Shown here piece after piece: positions 22,076 through 30,801 of a DNA stretch of 40,750 nucleotides. The notes beneath the pieces were generated by a model. That model was not told the DNA's origin. It ran no database searches and saw only the letters and a list, made by a program, of their open reading frames with translations. Position numbers and translations under genes: made by a program. Positions within the stretch are counted from its first letter, which is position 1. The number at the start of each line of letters is the position of its first letter. Source of the DNA: an uncultured Clostridia bacterium (GTDB lineage Bacteria; Bacillota; Clostridia; TANB77; CAG-508); contig CANQEX010000007.1 in NCBI GenBank assembly GCA_947596225.1, positions 1 through 40,750 on the forward strand. Reading direction: 5' to 3'.

Positions 22076-23373
22076 AAATTAATATCTTTATTTGTATATT
22101 GTTCGGGTTTTAAGCCAACACGTGTTGACATATAGTTTAATGTTATAACTATTAGTATAAATGAAATTATACCTAACATTAATGTAACTGTTGCATTAGA
22201 ATAATGTATTAAGAATAGTGAACATAAAAACGAAACTATTGTACTTACACAAGAAGTTACAAAAGTGTTTGCAGAAAATATTTTAAGACGCATATCACTA
22301 CTACAAAAGCTACTTAAATATTGTTTTATTAATGTATCATAAGGTCCTATTACTGAATATTGAATTGCTATAGATAATAGTAAAAGAAAATACATAAAAA
22401 ATTTAGGATAATTCAATAATACTGTTGAACCAGAAAGTATAATAGATAAAGTAAAAGATAAACCTAAAAAGGTGAGTGATTTGTTTTTATGTTTTTTATG
22501 TATAGCTAATGCCCTAGAACTAGAATAACTTGCTATAATTCCCATCAAAGAAAAAATTACCCCAAAGTATTCTGCAGGAACATTAGTATCATATAATAAA
22601 CTTTTTCTTAAAGTTATCATTGGATTTAATAAACTAGAAAAAATTCCAGCAAAAAGTATTAAACATTTAAGTCTAGTAGATTTTAATATAATTTTAAAAC
22701 CTTCAACAGTACCATTTATATAAGTTTTTAATTGTTTTGATATCTTTGTAGAGTTATTTATTTTTACATTCGTTTCAATTGGAATTTCATATAATTTTGT
22801 ACATAAAAATAAACATAATAAATTAATAGTTAATGACAAAAATAAAGGGAAAAAAGGATTAATAATATATAAAAAACCAGTTAATAAAGCTGTAATGGCA
22901 TCTATAAAATAATATCCTGATAATGATATTCCTTCACATTTTGTAAATTTTTCTCTTTTATAATCAGTATTTTCAAGTGAATCATAAAATAAGTTAGAAT
23001 CTACCATTAACTTTATTACAAAACCAAAAGCCCAAAATGCGTTTGCTAAAATACATATATACATATTAGTTAAACCAATAATTAATAATGTAGCTATTGC
23101 TAAACTGGAATTTGCTAAAATTAGACTTTTCTTTTTCCCAATTTTTTGAATTAAAATTGTACATGGAAATTGAAAAATAATTTTAAATAAAGGATAGAAA
23201 GAGTCACATAAAACAATTTGTGCAGTACTAAGTCCTTTAACATTAGTAAGAAATAAATAAGAAATAGTATAATAAAAAAGCAAATCATAAGATAACATTT
23301 TATAAATTATCATAATTCTTTGATTTGTTTTTTTATGTTTCAATAAATTTGTATTATCATTAATTTCTTCCAT
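22069..23373 (-). CDS. MFS transporter
   Basis: A 434-residue transporter with about 12 hydrophobic segments and a central cytosolic loop (EIPIETNVKINNSTKISKQL), the layout of the major facilitator superfamily. A partial motif A-like turn appears in the first half (FPCTILIQKIGKKKSLILAN), which fits the helix 2-3 loop. The substrate cannot be read from sequence; related Clostridial carriers are annotated as drug or sugar exporters. AGGAG lies 7 bases before ATG 23373. It stands alone on the minus strand between sleB and yqeG. Confidence 0.85.
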   Translation of the reverse strand: MEEINDNTNLLKHKKTNQRIMIIYKMLSYDLLFYYTISYLFLTNVKGLSTAQIVLCDSFYPLFKIIFQFPCTILIQKIGKKKSLILANSSLAIATLLIIGLTNMYICILANAFWAFGFVIKLMVDSNLFYDSLENTDYKREKFTKCEGISLSGYYFIDAITALLTGFLYIINPFFPLFLSLTINLLCLFLCTKLYEIPIETNVKINNSTKISKQLKTYINGTVEGFKIILKSTRLKCLILFAGIFSSLLNPMITLRKSLLYDTNVPAEYFGVIFSLMGIIASYSSSRALAIHKKHKNKSLTFLGLSFTLSIILSGSTVLLNYPKFFMYFLLLLSIAIQYSVIGPYDTLIKQYLSSFCSSDMRLKIFSANTFVTSCVSTIVSFLCSLFLIHYSNATVTLMLGIISFILIVITLNYMSTRVGLKPEQYTNKDINLK

Positions 23374-23431
23374 AAATTCTCCTCGTAAATATATAAAAAT
23401 TATATCATACTTATTTTCTTTGTAAATAAAA

Positions 23432-23460
23432 TTGACAAAAACGTAACATATTGGTAATAT
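23432..23460 (+). promoter_or_regulatory. Sigma-A promoter of the yqeG operon
   Basis: A -35 TTGACA (23432-23437, perfect), a 17-base spacer and a -10 TAATAT (23455-23460). About 20 bases separate it from the yqeG start. Confidence 0.8.
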
Positions 23461-23485
23461 ATATATGAAAATTCGGAGGAAAATA

Positions 23486-23986
23486 ATGAAAATTTATCCA
23501 AAATTATATTGTGAAAAAATTACAGATTTAAAATTAGACTATTTAAAACAAAATAATATTAAAGCATTAATATTAGATGTTGATAATACTTTATTAGATT
23601 TTGATTTAAAGGTAGTAGATGGTTTGAAATCATGGTATGAAAATTTGAAAAATAATGATATAAAATGCATAATATTATCAAATAGTAATAAGATAGAGAA
23701 AATAAAAATGGTTGCTGATTTATTAAAAGTTCCTTATATAAAATTTGCAACTAAACCTTTAAAAAGAGGTTTTAAATTAGCTCAAAAAGAACTTCAACTT
23801 CCAAATGAAAATATAGCAGTAATTGGAGATCAAATTTTTACTGATGTTATTGGAGCTAATAGATCAAATATGTATTCAATATTAGTAAAACCTTTGGCAG
23901 AAAAGGATTTATTATTAACAAAAATAAAAAGACCGATTGAGAATTTGGTAATAAAAAAGTATTTAAAAAGTATAAATAAATTCTAG
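23486..23986 (+). CDS. yqeG: YqeG family HAD phosphatase
   Basis: A 166-residue HAD-superfamily phosphatase. Motif I is DVDNTLLDFD (the two catalytic Asp), motif II Ser is in ILSNSNK, and motif III/IV is the KPLKRGF Lys with GDQIFTDVIGANRS. The family includes the phosphatidylglycerophosphate phosphatases of plants and yeast (Gep4/PTPMT-like roles), and YqeG-type proteins may serve the same step in Bacillota; the activity here is inferred. ATG 23486 is chosen because CGGAGG lies 8 bases before it, while ATG 23465 would include that site. It leads an operon with the A24 and M24 peptidases. Confidence 0.9.
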   Translation: MKIYPKLYCEKITDLKLDYLKQNNIKALILDVDNTLLDFDLKVVDGLKSWYENLKNNDIKCIILSNSNKIEKIKMVADLLKVPYIKFATKPLKRGFKLAQKELQLPNENIAVIGDQIFTDVIGANRSNMYSILVKPLAEKDLLLTKIKRPIENLVIKKYLKSINKF

Positions 23987-24003
23987 TAGAGGTAGGGAAT
24001 TAA

Positions 24004-24777
24004 ATGTATTTTAATAATGTACATATATTAAATTATGTAATAATAGCAATACTGGGATTAATTGTTGGTAAATTTACTGCTTGGTGTAATATAAGATTTT
24101 GTGATAACAAAAAAATATTTAGTAAAGAATTTTTTAAAGAAAATAAAAAAGGTTTAAAAAGTAACTATATATTTATGTTATTAACTGCTTTTATTTATAT
24201 ATCTTTATTATATAAATTTGGAATTGAGAAAAAAGGTATATTAAATAATTTGAATTTAATAAAATATGTAATTTTAATACCAATGCTATTATTAACTATT
24301 TGTATTGATGCAAAACATAGAATTATTCCTAATAGACTTAATTTAACAATATTTGAAATAGGATTAATAATAACTTTTTTATATGGAATTACAAATGTTA
24401 ATTTAGCAAAAGATTATATTTTAGGAATGGTCGTTGGAGGAGGAATATTTGCTGTAATTACACTATTAGGTATAGTAATTTCTGGTAAAGAAGCAATGGG
24501 ACTTGGAGATGTTAAGTTTGTTAGTGCTATAGGATTATTTTATGGTGTAAGTAGTATTGCAGAAATTTCTTTACTATCTTTTTTCATTGCTGCGATTTTT
24601 TCAATAGTTATTTTGTTTGTAAGAATTGTTATATTAAAAAGCAAAGATGAATATATACCATTTGGACCTTTTATAGCAATTTCTGCTATTATCTGTATGT
24701 TTATACCAACAAATCTTATTTTTGATAACTTTTTATTATTTTGTAAAATTATTAGTGAAAAATTAATGTTATTTTAG
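24004..24777 (+). CDS. A24 family prepilin-type peptidase
   Basis: A 257-residue integral membrane aspartic protease of family A24. About seven helices are predicted. The catalytic Asp pair is visible: ICIDAKHRIIPN (first Asp, after helix 3) and EAMGLGDVKFVSA (GxGD with second Asp). It lacks the N-terminal cysteine-rich methyltransferase domain of full prepilin peptidases, as in TadV/CpaA-type forms. No pilin or secretion genes are in the window, so the substrate is unknown. GAGGTAGGG precedes ATG. Confidence 0.92.
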   Translation: MYFNNVHILNYVIIAILGLIVGKFTAWCNIRFCDNKKIFSKEFFKENKKGLKSNYIFMLLTAFIYISLLYKFGIEKKGILNNLNLIKYVILIPMLLLTICIDAKHRIIPNRLNLTIFEIGLIITFLYGITNVNLAKDYILGMVVGGGIFAVITLLGIVISGKEAMGLGDVKFVSAIGLFYGVSSIAEISLLSFFIAAIFSIVILFVRIVILKSKDEYIPFGPFIAISAIICMFIPTNLIFDNFLLFCKIISEKLMLF

Positions 24778-24789
24778 GGGGAATAATAT

Positions 24790-25857
24790 ATGAATCCAAA
24801 AATAAAGTGGTTAAGAAATCAATTATTATCTTTAAAGATAGAGGGAATTATTGTTTCAAATCCAGTAAATGTGAGATATTTAACTGGGCTTTCAGAAGAA
24901 GGGATTTTAATTATTGCTCCAAAAGAAAATATTTTTATAACAGATAGTAGATACACAGAAAGTGTAAATAGAAAATTAACAATAGATGATGAAATTGTAG
25001 TATATGATTCAAGAAATTTTAGTAAATATGATTATGAAAATATTTTTACTTCCTCACAAAATGTTGGTTTTGAAGAAAAATATGTAACATATGAAAACTA
25101 TAAAAATCTTTTACAAACATATAAAGTAAATTTAATTGAAACAGAAGGAATTGTAGAAAATCAAAGAATAATAAAAGATGAAGATGAATTAGAAAATATA
25201 AAGAAAGCTTGTAGTATAACAGATAAAGCATTTGAATATATTATAAAAAATATTAAGCTTGGAATGACTGAAAAAGAAGTTGCATTTGAAATAGAAAAAT
25301 TTATGATTTCAAATGGAGCAGATGGGCTTGCATTTGATTCTATAGTAGCTTTTGGAGAAAATTCTTCAATGCCACATGCAGTTCCTACAGAAAGAGCTTT
25401 AAATAAAGGAGATATAATTCAATTCGATATAGGTTGTAAATATAATGGATATTGTTCAGATATGTCTAGGGTAGTTTTTGCTGGAGAAATTAAAGATGAA
25501 TATAAAGAAGTTTATGAATTTGTATTGAAAGAACAAAAAATGATTTCAAATTCTTTGAAAGATGGTATTAATATAAAAAATGTGATAAAAAATGCAGAAG
25601 CAGATTATAAATTAAAAAATTATGAAATTATGCATTCTTTTGGACATGGAGTAGGATTAAATATTCATGAGTTACCTATATTACACTCTAAAAAAGATAA
25701 TATTTTAAAAGAAAATTCAATAATTGCTATTGAGCCTGGAGTATATATTCCAGGAAAATTTGGAATTAGAATAGAAGATACCTTTTTAGTAGGAAGATAT
25801 AATTGTGAAAATTTAACTAATTCTAAAAAAGACTATACAGTAATAAATTTAGGATAA
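24790..25857 (+). CDS. M24 metallopeptidase, Xaa-Pro aminopeptidase-like
   Basis: A 355-residue M24 peptidase that removes the residue before proline. An N-terminal creatinase-like domain (residues 1-125; NPVNVRYLTGLSEEG) is followed by the pita-bread domain. The metal-binding set is present: FDIGCKYNGYCSDMSRV (two Asp), HSFGHGVGL (His), IEPGVYIP (Glu) and IRIEDTFLV (Glu). Length is normal for the short PepP/PepQ-like enzymes of Bacillota. GGGGGAAT lies before ATG. It sits just upstream of efp, a very common arrangement; EF-P relieves stalling at polyproline, so both deal with proline-rich sequence. Confidence 0.94.
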   Translation: MNPKIKWLRNQLLSLKIEGIIVSNPVNVRYLTGLSEEGILIIAPKENIFITDSRYTESVNRKLTIDDEIVVYDSRNFSKYDYENIFTSSQNVGFEEKYVTYENYKNLLQTYKVNLIETEGIVENQRIIKDEDELENIKKACSITDKAFEYIIKNIKLGMTEKEVAFEIEKFMISNGADGLAFDSIVAFGENSSMPHAVPTERALNKGDIIQFDIGCKYNGYCSDMSRVVFAGEIKDEYKEVYEFVLKEQKMISNSLKDGINIKNVIKNAEADYKLKNYEIMHSFGHGVGLNIHELPILHSKKDNILKENSIIAIEPGVYIPGKFGIRIEDTFLVGRYNCENLTNSKKDYTVINLG

Positions 25858-25861
25858 ATAC

Positions 25862-25890
25862 TTGATTCATAAGGAAAAATATGCTACTAT
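25862..25890 (+). promoter_or_regulatory. Sigma-A promoter of efp
   Basis: A -35 TTGATT (25862-25867), a 17-base spacer and a -10 TACTAT (25885-25890), giving efp a transcript of its own. Confidence 0.7.
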
Positions 25891-25929
25891 ATTATATAGT
25901 GTAAATAAAAAAGAAAAGGAGATTTTATT

Positions 25930-26496
25930 ATGGCAGAAGTATATATGGCAGGAGATTTAAGAAATAATACTACATTTGAATTAGATGGAAATGTTTTTAA
26001 AGTTGTTGAATTTCAACATGTAAAGCCAGGAAAAGGAGCAGCTTTTGTTAGAGTAAAGATGAAAAATGTTATAACAGGAGCTGTTATTGAAAGAACATTT
26101 AATCCATCTGAAAAATTGCAAGGTGCAGAAATTGAAAAAAGAGAGATGCAATATTTATATAATGATGATGGGTTATATTATTTAATGGATAATACAACAT
26201 ACGAACAAATCCCATTAAATGAAGAACAATTAGGTGATGCTTTAAAATACATAAAAGAAAATATGAATGTAACAGTATTATCTTTTAAAGGAAAAGTATT
26301 TAATGTAGAACCACCAATGTTTGTTGAGTTAGAAGTTACATATACAGAACCAGGATTTAGTGGAAATACAACAACTACTTCTGGAAAACCTGCAACTTTA
26401 GAAAATGGATTAGAAATATCAGTTCCATTATTTGTTGAAATAGGTGATGTTATTAGAATTGATACTAGAACTGGTGAATATATGGAAAGATTATAA
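25930..26496 (+). CDS. efp: Translation elongation factor P
   Basis: A 188-residue EF-P, which enters the ribosomal E site and rescues ribosomes stalled at proline runs. Three beta-barrel domains are present. Domain I carries the tip loop [17 protein letters not shown], whose Lys is the modification position in some bacteria. The C-terminal end [18 protein letters not shown] is typical. AAGGAG precedes ATG. Its terminator (26522-26543) lies inside the convergent M23 gene. No gene for a known EF-P lysine-modifying enzyme is in the window. Confidence 0.97.
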   Translation: MAEVYMAGDLRNNTTFELDGNVFKVVEFQHVKPGKGAAFVRVKMKNVITGAVIERTFNPSEKLQGAEIEKREMQYLYNDDGLYYLMDNTTYEQIPLNEEQLGDALKYIKENMNVTVLSFKGKVFNVEPPMFVELEVTYTEPGFSGNTTTTSGKPATLENGLEISVPLFVEIGDVIRIDTRTGEYMERL

Positions 26497-26500
26497 AATA

Positions 26501-27076
26501 TTAAAAATAATCTAATGGATTGACGGCTATGCCGTCTTTTTTTATTGTTAAATGAAGGTGAGAACCGGTTGTTGCACCATTAGTGCTTTTTCCTGTAGAG
26601 TCTGTATAAGGATTATTTGGAGTGAATTCTACATATTTGGGACCTACATTACCAATAGGAATTCCTTGAGAAATTATTGTGTTAATAGAAACAATAAAAT
26701 TAGGTGATACATGGCAATATGAAATTTCGATATTATTGTTTTGTATTTTAATTGTATATCCATTAGCTCCATTAAATCCTAAAAATATAATTTTTCCAGA
26801 TATTACAGAGTATATTATAGTTCCCTCAGGAGCTGATATATCAATTCCAGAGTGATTACTAGATGCTCCACTAGTAGGTGATTTTCTAGGGCCAAACTGT
26901 GAAGTGATTGTATGGTATCCAGGTACAGGCCAAAAGAAATTATTATTTGAGAAGAAATACTCTTGCTTAGAATTAGGTAGATTATGAAGATTTTTATCTG
27001 AAGAATAAATTGTTATTGAATAAAAAATTATAAATATAAAAAGTAAAAAATAAAATAATAATAAAAATTTTTTAAT
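26501..27076 (-). CDS. Secreted M23 peptidase with probable AUU start
   Basis: A 191-residue LytM/M23 zinc peptidase, which cleaves peptidoglycan crosslinks. The metal-binding set reads HSGIDISAPEG (His and Asp), SYCHVSP and GSHLHLTIKKDG (HxH). The N terminus, in frame, is KKFLLLFYFLLFIFIIFYS, a plain signal peptide or anchor. The frame contains no ATG, GTG or TTG anywhere. A perfect AAGGAGG (complement of 27082-27088) stands 5 bases before an ATT codon at 27074-27076 that would give fMet-Lys-Lys-Phe. Thus the gene either starts at AUU, as infC does, or has lost its ATG by one substitution. The domain has no frame breaks, which favours function. Domains outside M23 are absent. Confidence 0.8.
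   Translation of the reverse strand: MKKFLLLFYFLLFIFIIFYSITIYSSDKNLHNLPNSKQEYFFSNNNFFWPVPGYHTITSQFGPRKSPTSGASSNHSGIDISAPEGTIIYSVISGKIIFLGFNGANGYTIKIQNNNIEISYCHVSPNFIVSINTIISQGIPIGNVGPKYVEFTPNNPYTDSTGKSTNGATTGSHLHLTIKKDGIAVNPLDYF
26522..26543 (+). terminator. Terminator of efp, inside the M23 coding region
   Basis: GACGGC (26522-26527) and GCCGTC (26531-26536) over a 3-base loop, followed by seven Ts. It encodes Lys-Asp-Gly-Ile-Ala-Val of the convergent M23 protein. Confidence 0.9.
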
Positions 27077-27091
27077 AATTGCCTCCTTAAC

Positions 27092-27122
27092 AAAAAAATA
27101 GCTTGATAATTCAAGCTATTTT
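27092..27122 (-). terminator. Terminator of tRNA-Trp
   Basis: On the minus strand AATAGCTTGA and TCAAGCTATT pair over ATTA, followed by a run of Ts. It starts directly after the CCA end. Confidence 0.88.
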
Positions 27123-27196
27123 GGCAGGGGTAGTAGGATTCGAACCCACACAGGCGGTTTTGGAGACCGATGTGCTACCATTAACACTATACCCCT
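27122..27196 (-). tRNA. tRNA-Trp (CCA)
   Basis: A 75-base cloverleaf on the minus strand. Acceptor AGGGGTA pairs with TACCCCT, then discriminator G and encoded CCA. The anticodon loop CTCCAAA gives anticodon CCA, and the T loop is TTCGAAT. It stands alone upstream of the M23 gene; both are on the minus strand, separated by the tRNA terminator. Confidence 0.97.
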
Positions 27197-27293
27197 ATAT
27201 AAAATTAACAATTTCTATTTTAGCATATAAAATTTTATAATTCAAGTAAAAATTAAAATAATTTTTTCCATTCAAAATATTACAAAATTTCTA

Positions 27294-27322
27294 TTTACAA
27301 AATATTTAAAATGCAATAAAAT
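27294..27322 (+). promoter_or_regulatory. Possible promoter of the SBP/VWA operon
   Basis: A -35 TTTACA (27294-27299), a 17-base spacer and a -10 TAAAAT (27317-27322), with a leader of about 33 bases. Confidence 0.5.
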
Positions 27323-27360
27323 ATTTATGTGTTTACAAGAAAGTTATAGGAGGTATTATT

Positions 27361-29004
27361 TTGGATAACAATAATAGAAAAATTTTGCTTATAATAACTA
27401 CAATAACTATAATATTTTTTATATTATTAATAACTTCAATAATTAATAGTATATTCAATTATTCTGAAAATTATATTAATAATTATAAAAATAAAGAGAT
27501 TTCCAATTCATATACTGAAAATACTTTTAAAATAATTTCAAGTTCTGAAAATAAAGATTTAGAGGAAATTTTAAAACAATATGCAGAAAAAGAAAATATA
27601 GATTTACAAATAGAATATGCTGGAACCATTGAAATAATGGATAAATTAAATTCAGGTGAAAAATATGATGCAGTTTGGGCATCTAATTCTATTTGGCTTT
27701 ATATGTTAAATGATACAGTAAAAACGTCTGAATCAAAATCTACTAATATAAATCCAGTAGTATTTGCTATAAAAAAATCAAAAGCAAATGAGTTAGGATT
27801 AATAGGTAAAGATATATATACAAAAGATATAGTAGATTGTATAAAAGATGGAAAATTAAAATTTAGTATGGCTAATCCTACACAAACAAATACTGGAGCA
27901 ACAGCATACTTAGGATTATTATCAACACTTGTAGGAAATCCAGAAGTTTTAACTATGGATCATTTATCAAATGAGAATGTAAAAAAAGATTTGGTTGATT
28001 TATTTACTGGTTTAGAACGTTCTTCAGGAAGTGAAGATTTTTTAGAGGAATTATTTTTAAATGGCTCATATGAATCTGTTGTAACATACGAGTCATCAAT
28101 TATAAATATTAATAAACAATTAGAAAGTCAAGGAAAAGAGCCTTTATATGTTTTATATCCAATAGATGGAGTATCAATTTCAGATTCACCTTTTGCTTTT
28201 ATAGATAATGGAATTGATAAAAAGAAAGAGGAGTTTTTGACTATTAGAAATTATATATTAAGTAATGAGGGTCAACAAAAACTTGCTGAAAAAGGTAGAA
28301 GAACTTGGTATGGTGGTGTAAATACTAATATAGATAAAAAAATATTTAATCCAGAATGGGGAATAGATACTACTAAGTATATAGTTCCAATAAAATTCCC
28401 TAGTACAAAAATTATTCAAGAAGCTTTAGCTGTATATCAAACTGAGTTAAGAAAACCTATACATACAGTATTTTGTTTAGATTATTCAGGAAGTATGTAT
28501 GGAGATGGATATAATCAATTAGTATCAGCAATGAACTATATATTGAATCAAGAGGAAGCAAAAAAAGATTTATTACAATATACAGAAAAAGATATAATTA
28601 CAGTTATTCCATTTAATAGTGCTGTTATAAATGTATGGCAAACTAAAAACGGAGCAAATACTAAAGATTTATTACAAAGAATAGAAAATCTAGAACCTAG
28701 TGGTTCAACAAATATTTATGATACGTCAATAAGAGCTTTAGGAGTATTAACTACAGAAAATTATTCTGATAATTATAATCTTTCTGTAGTTCTTATGACT
28801 GATGGTTTATCAAACATGGGAAAATATAAAGATTTATCAAAATATTATAAAATGATAAATAAAGAAATTCCAATATATTCTATTATGTTTGGAGCAGCTC
28901 ATGAAAGCGAATTACAAAAAATTGCAGAGCTAACAAATGCAAAAGTTTTTGATGGTAGAAATGATTTACTTAAAGCATTTAAGGAAGTGAGAGGTTATAA
29001 TTAA
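27361..29004 (+). CDS. Membrane-anchored solute-binding protein fused to a VWA domain
   Basis: A 547-residue two-domain protein. After an N-terminal anchor (about residues 7-30) comes a type-2 solute-binding domain (about 53-350) with GEKYDAVWASNSIWLYML, INPVVFAIKKS, NPTQTNTGATAYLGLL and SVVTYESSI. Then a VWA domain (about 365-547) with a complete metal site: Asp-374/Ser-376/Ser-378 in DYSGSM, Thr-450 in PSGSTN and Asp-481 in MTDG. Both domains would lie outside the cell. No lipobox is present. VWA domains bind partners through the metal; the binding domain presumably senses an anion or other small ligand. TTG start with AGGAGG 8 bases upstream. It leads the operon and overlaps the XpaC-like gene by one base. 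Confidence 0.88.
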   Translation: MDNNNRKILLIITTITIIFFILLITSIINSIFNYSENYINNYKNKEISNSYTENTFKIISSSENKDLEEILKQYAEKENIDLQIEYAGTIEIMDKLNSGEKYDAVWASNSIWLYMLNDTVKTSESKSTNINPVVFAIKKSKANELGLIGKDIYTKDIVDCIKDGKLKFSMANPTQTNTGATAYLGLLSTLVGNPEVLTMDHLSNENVKKDLVDLFTGLERSSGSEDFLEELFLNGSYESVVTYESSIININKQLESQGKEPLYVLYPIDGVSISDSPFAFIDNGIDKKKEEFLTIRNYILSNEGQQKLAEKGRRTWYGGVNTNIDKKIFNPEWGIDTTKYIVPIKFPSTKIIQEALAVYQTELRKPIHTVFCLDYSGSMYGDGYNQLVSAMNYILNQEEAKKDLLQYTEKDIITVIPFNSAVINVWQTKNGANTKDLLQRIENLEPSGSTNIYDTSIRALGVLTTENYSDNYNLSVVLMTDGLSNMGKYKDLSKYYKMINKEIPIYSIMFGAAHESELQKIAELTNAKVFDGRNDLLKAFKEVRGYN

Positions 29005-29621
29005 TGAATGGTGATATTAAAGGACCAGTAATTTCATCTGTTTTAGGAGCTACATTTTTTGCAATACCATATCTTGGTTTAGGTATTTCAATAATACCTT
29101 CATTATGTATTGGTTTTGCTGCATTTGGTGCAGGAAATTTATTGTTATCTAATAATAAAAATACAGAAAAAAATGATAATATGTCATTATATGAAATGCT
29201 AAATGAGGCAAAAAAGCAAAATGCCCAAATTTATTCTATAATAAAAGAAATTGAGAATAAATCTTTGCAATTAGAAATAAAAGAAATATATGATGTTTCT
29301 ACTAAAATAATAGATACTGTTTCTAAAAATCCAAAAAAATTAAGTCAAACTCAAAATTTTTTTAATTACTATTTACCAGTTACATTAAAAATATTAGTTA
29401 AATATGATACAATAGAAAATCAAAAATTAGATAGTGAAGAAAGTAAAAAATTTATGGAGTCTACAGAAAATATGATTATAAAAATAAAGAAATCATTTAA
29501 AGCTCAATTATCTAATTTATATCAATCTGATATGGTTGATACAGATGCAGAAATAAAAGTGTTTGAGTCAATGTTAAATCAAGAAGGTTTTAATGATGTA
29601 GATGATTTTAATATAAAATAA
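29004..29621 (+). CDS. XpaC-like protein (5-bromo-4-chloroindolyl phosphate hydrolysis family)
   Basis: A 205-residue protein with a hydrophobic N-terminal pair of segments (about residues 8-24 and 30-48: SSVLGATFFAIPYLGLGISI, IPSLCIGFAAFGAGNLLL) and a helical, charged cytosolic part (YEMLNEAKKQNAQIYSIIKE, FFNYYLPVTLKILVKYDTIE, FESMLNQEGF). This is the layout of the XpaC family, named for X-phosphate hydrolysis but without a proven enzyme activity. XpaC genes normally stand beside telA, as here. It starts by a one-base overlap with the VWA gene, so translation is coupled. Confidence 0.85.
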   Translation: MNGDIKGPVISSVLGATFFAIPYLGLGISIIPSLCIGFAAFGAGNLLLSNNKNTEKNDNMSLYEMLNEAKKQNAQIYSIIKEIENKSLQLEIKEIYDVSTKIIDTVSKNPKKLSQTQNFFNYYLPVTLKILVKYDTIENQKLDSEESKKFMESTENMIIKIKKSFKAQLSNLYQSDMVDTDAEIKVFESMLNQEGFNDVDDFNIK

Positions 29622-29635
29622 GGAGGGAGAAGTTT

Positions 29636-30781
29636 TTGAATAAAAAGGTTGTAGGAATTATAATATTTGTTGTATTAATAATACTTATAGTAGGAATAAA
29701 AATTTTTACTACTAGTAATAATGAAAATATTGATATTTCAAATGAAGATAATTTAAAAAATTTAACAACAGTTACAATAGCTACTGGTGGTGGAAAAGAA
29801 GACTTTCTTGCAGATGAGCGTGTTAGTCAAATAATGAAAGAAAAATATGGACTTAATGTTATATATGATAACTGGAGTAATGGAAAACTAATAAAAGATC
29901 CTTTAGTAAGAGAAGATGGTTCAAAATATGATTTAATGTTTTGTTCAGATCAAAGATTTTATGATTATTATAGACTAGCTCCAGATGCTTCAAAAGGAGA
30001 AGCAGAAAGATATAATGTTTTAGATGGTGGGCTAACTTTAAATACTCCAATTGTAATTTATAGTTGGGATACAGTAGTTGATGCTTTAGTAAAAGAAGAA
30101 ATAGTTACTCAAATAGATGGAGTATATTATATAACAAATATGGAGAAATTACTTAACTATATTTTGGAAGGTAAAAAATGGTCTGATATAGGATTAAATA
30201 TGTTATATGGAAGTATAAATATTGCATCTACAGACCCTGTAACATCATCACCAGGTGCTACTTATTATGGTTTACTTCTTTCTATAATGTGTGGAGGTAA
30301 TGTTAATGATACATCTTTTCAAGAAAATTTACCAAAATTAAAAGAATTTTACCAAAAATCTGGTTATATGAATAATACGCCAGCAGATTTATTTGAAAGA
30401 TATTTAAAAACTGGTATGGGTGGAGAACCTATGATAGTAGATTATGAAAAAAGTATAGTAGAATTTAAAACTTCAAATCCAGATGGATTTAATCAAGTAA
30501 AAGATAATATACGTATTTTATATCCTACTCCAACAATGTGGAATTCACATTGTATAGCCACATTTTCAGAAACAGGAAATAAATATAATCAAGTATTTCA
30601 AGATCAAGAAATAGGACAAATAGCATGGACTAAATATGGCTTTAGAACAGGTATTACAGGTGGCAATTATGATATATCTGCAGTAGGAATTGGCGGAATA
30701 CCACAAACAATAACAAGTACAGTATCTAGTTTGAAAATGAATATGTATAATGAGCTTATAGACTATTTAGGTCAAAATTAA
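29636..30781 (+). CDS. Second membrane-anchored solute-binding protein
   Basis: A 381-residue protein with an N-terminal anchor (about residues 4-23) and a single type-2 binding domain. Its landmarks parallel those of the VWA fusion upstream: SKYDLMFCSDQRFYDYY against EKYDAVWASNSIWLYML, NTPIVIYSW against NPVVFAIKK, DPVTSSPGATYYGLLLSIM against NPTQTNTGATAYLGLLSTL, and MIVDYEKSI against VVTYESSI. The two are therefore probably paralogues, one with and one without a VWA domain. No lipobox is seen and no ABC permease or ATPase accompanies it. TTG start with AGGAGGG 9 bases upstream. The ligand is unknown. Confidence 0.85.
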   Translation: MNKKVVGIIIFVVLIILIVGIKIFTTSNNENIDISNEDNLKNLTTVTIATGGGKEDFLADERVSQIMKEKYGLNVIYDNWSNGKLIKDPLVREDGSKYDLMFCSDQRFYDYYRLAPDASKGEAERYNVLDGGLTLNTPIVIYSWDTVVDALVKEEIVTQIDGVYYITNMEKLLNYILEGKKWSDIGLNMLYGSINIASTDPVTSSPGATYYGLLLSIMCGGNVNDTSFQENLPKLKEFYQKSGYMNNTPADLFERYLKTGMGGEPMIVDYEKSIVEFKTSNPDGFNQVKDNIRILYPTPTMWNSHCIATFSETGNKYNQVFQDQEIGQIAWTKYGFRTGITGGNYDISAVGIGGIPQTITSTVSSLKMNMYNELIDYLGQN

Positions 30782-30801
30782 AAAATTAGGAGGAGAAGTT
30801 A

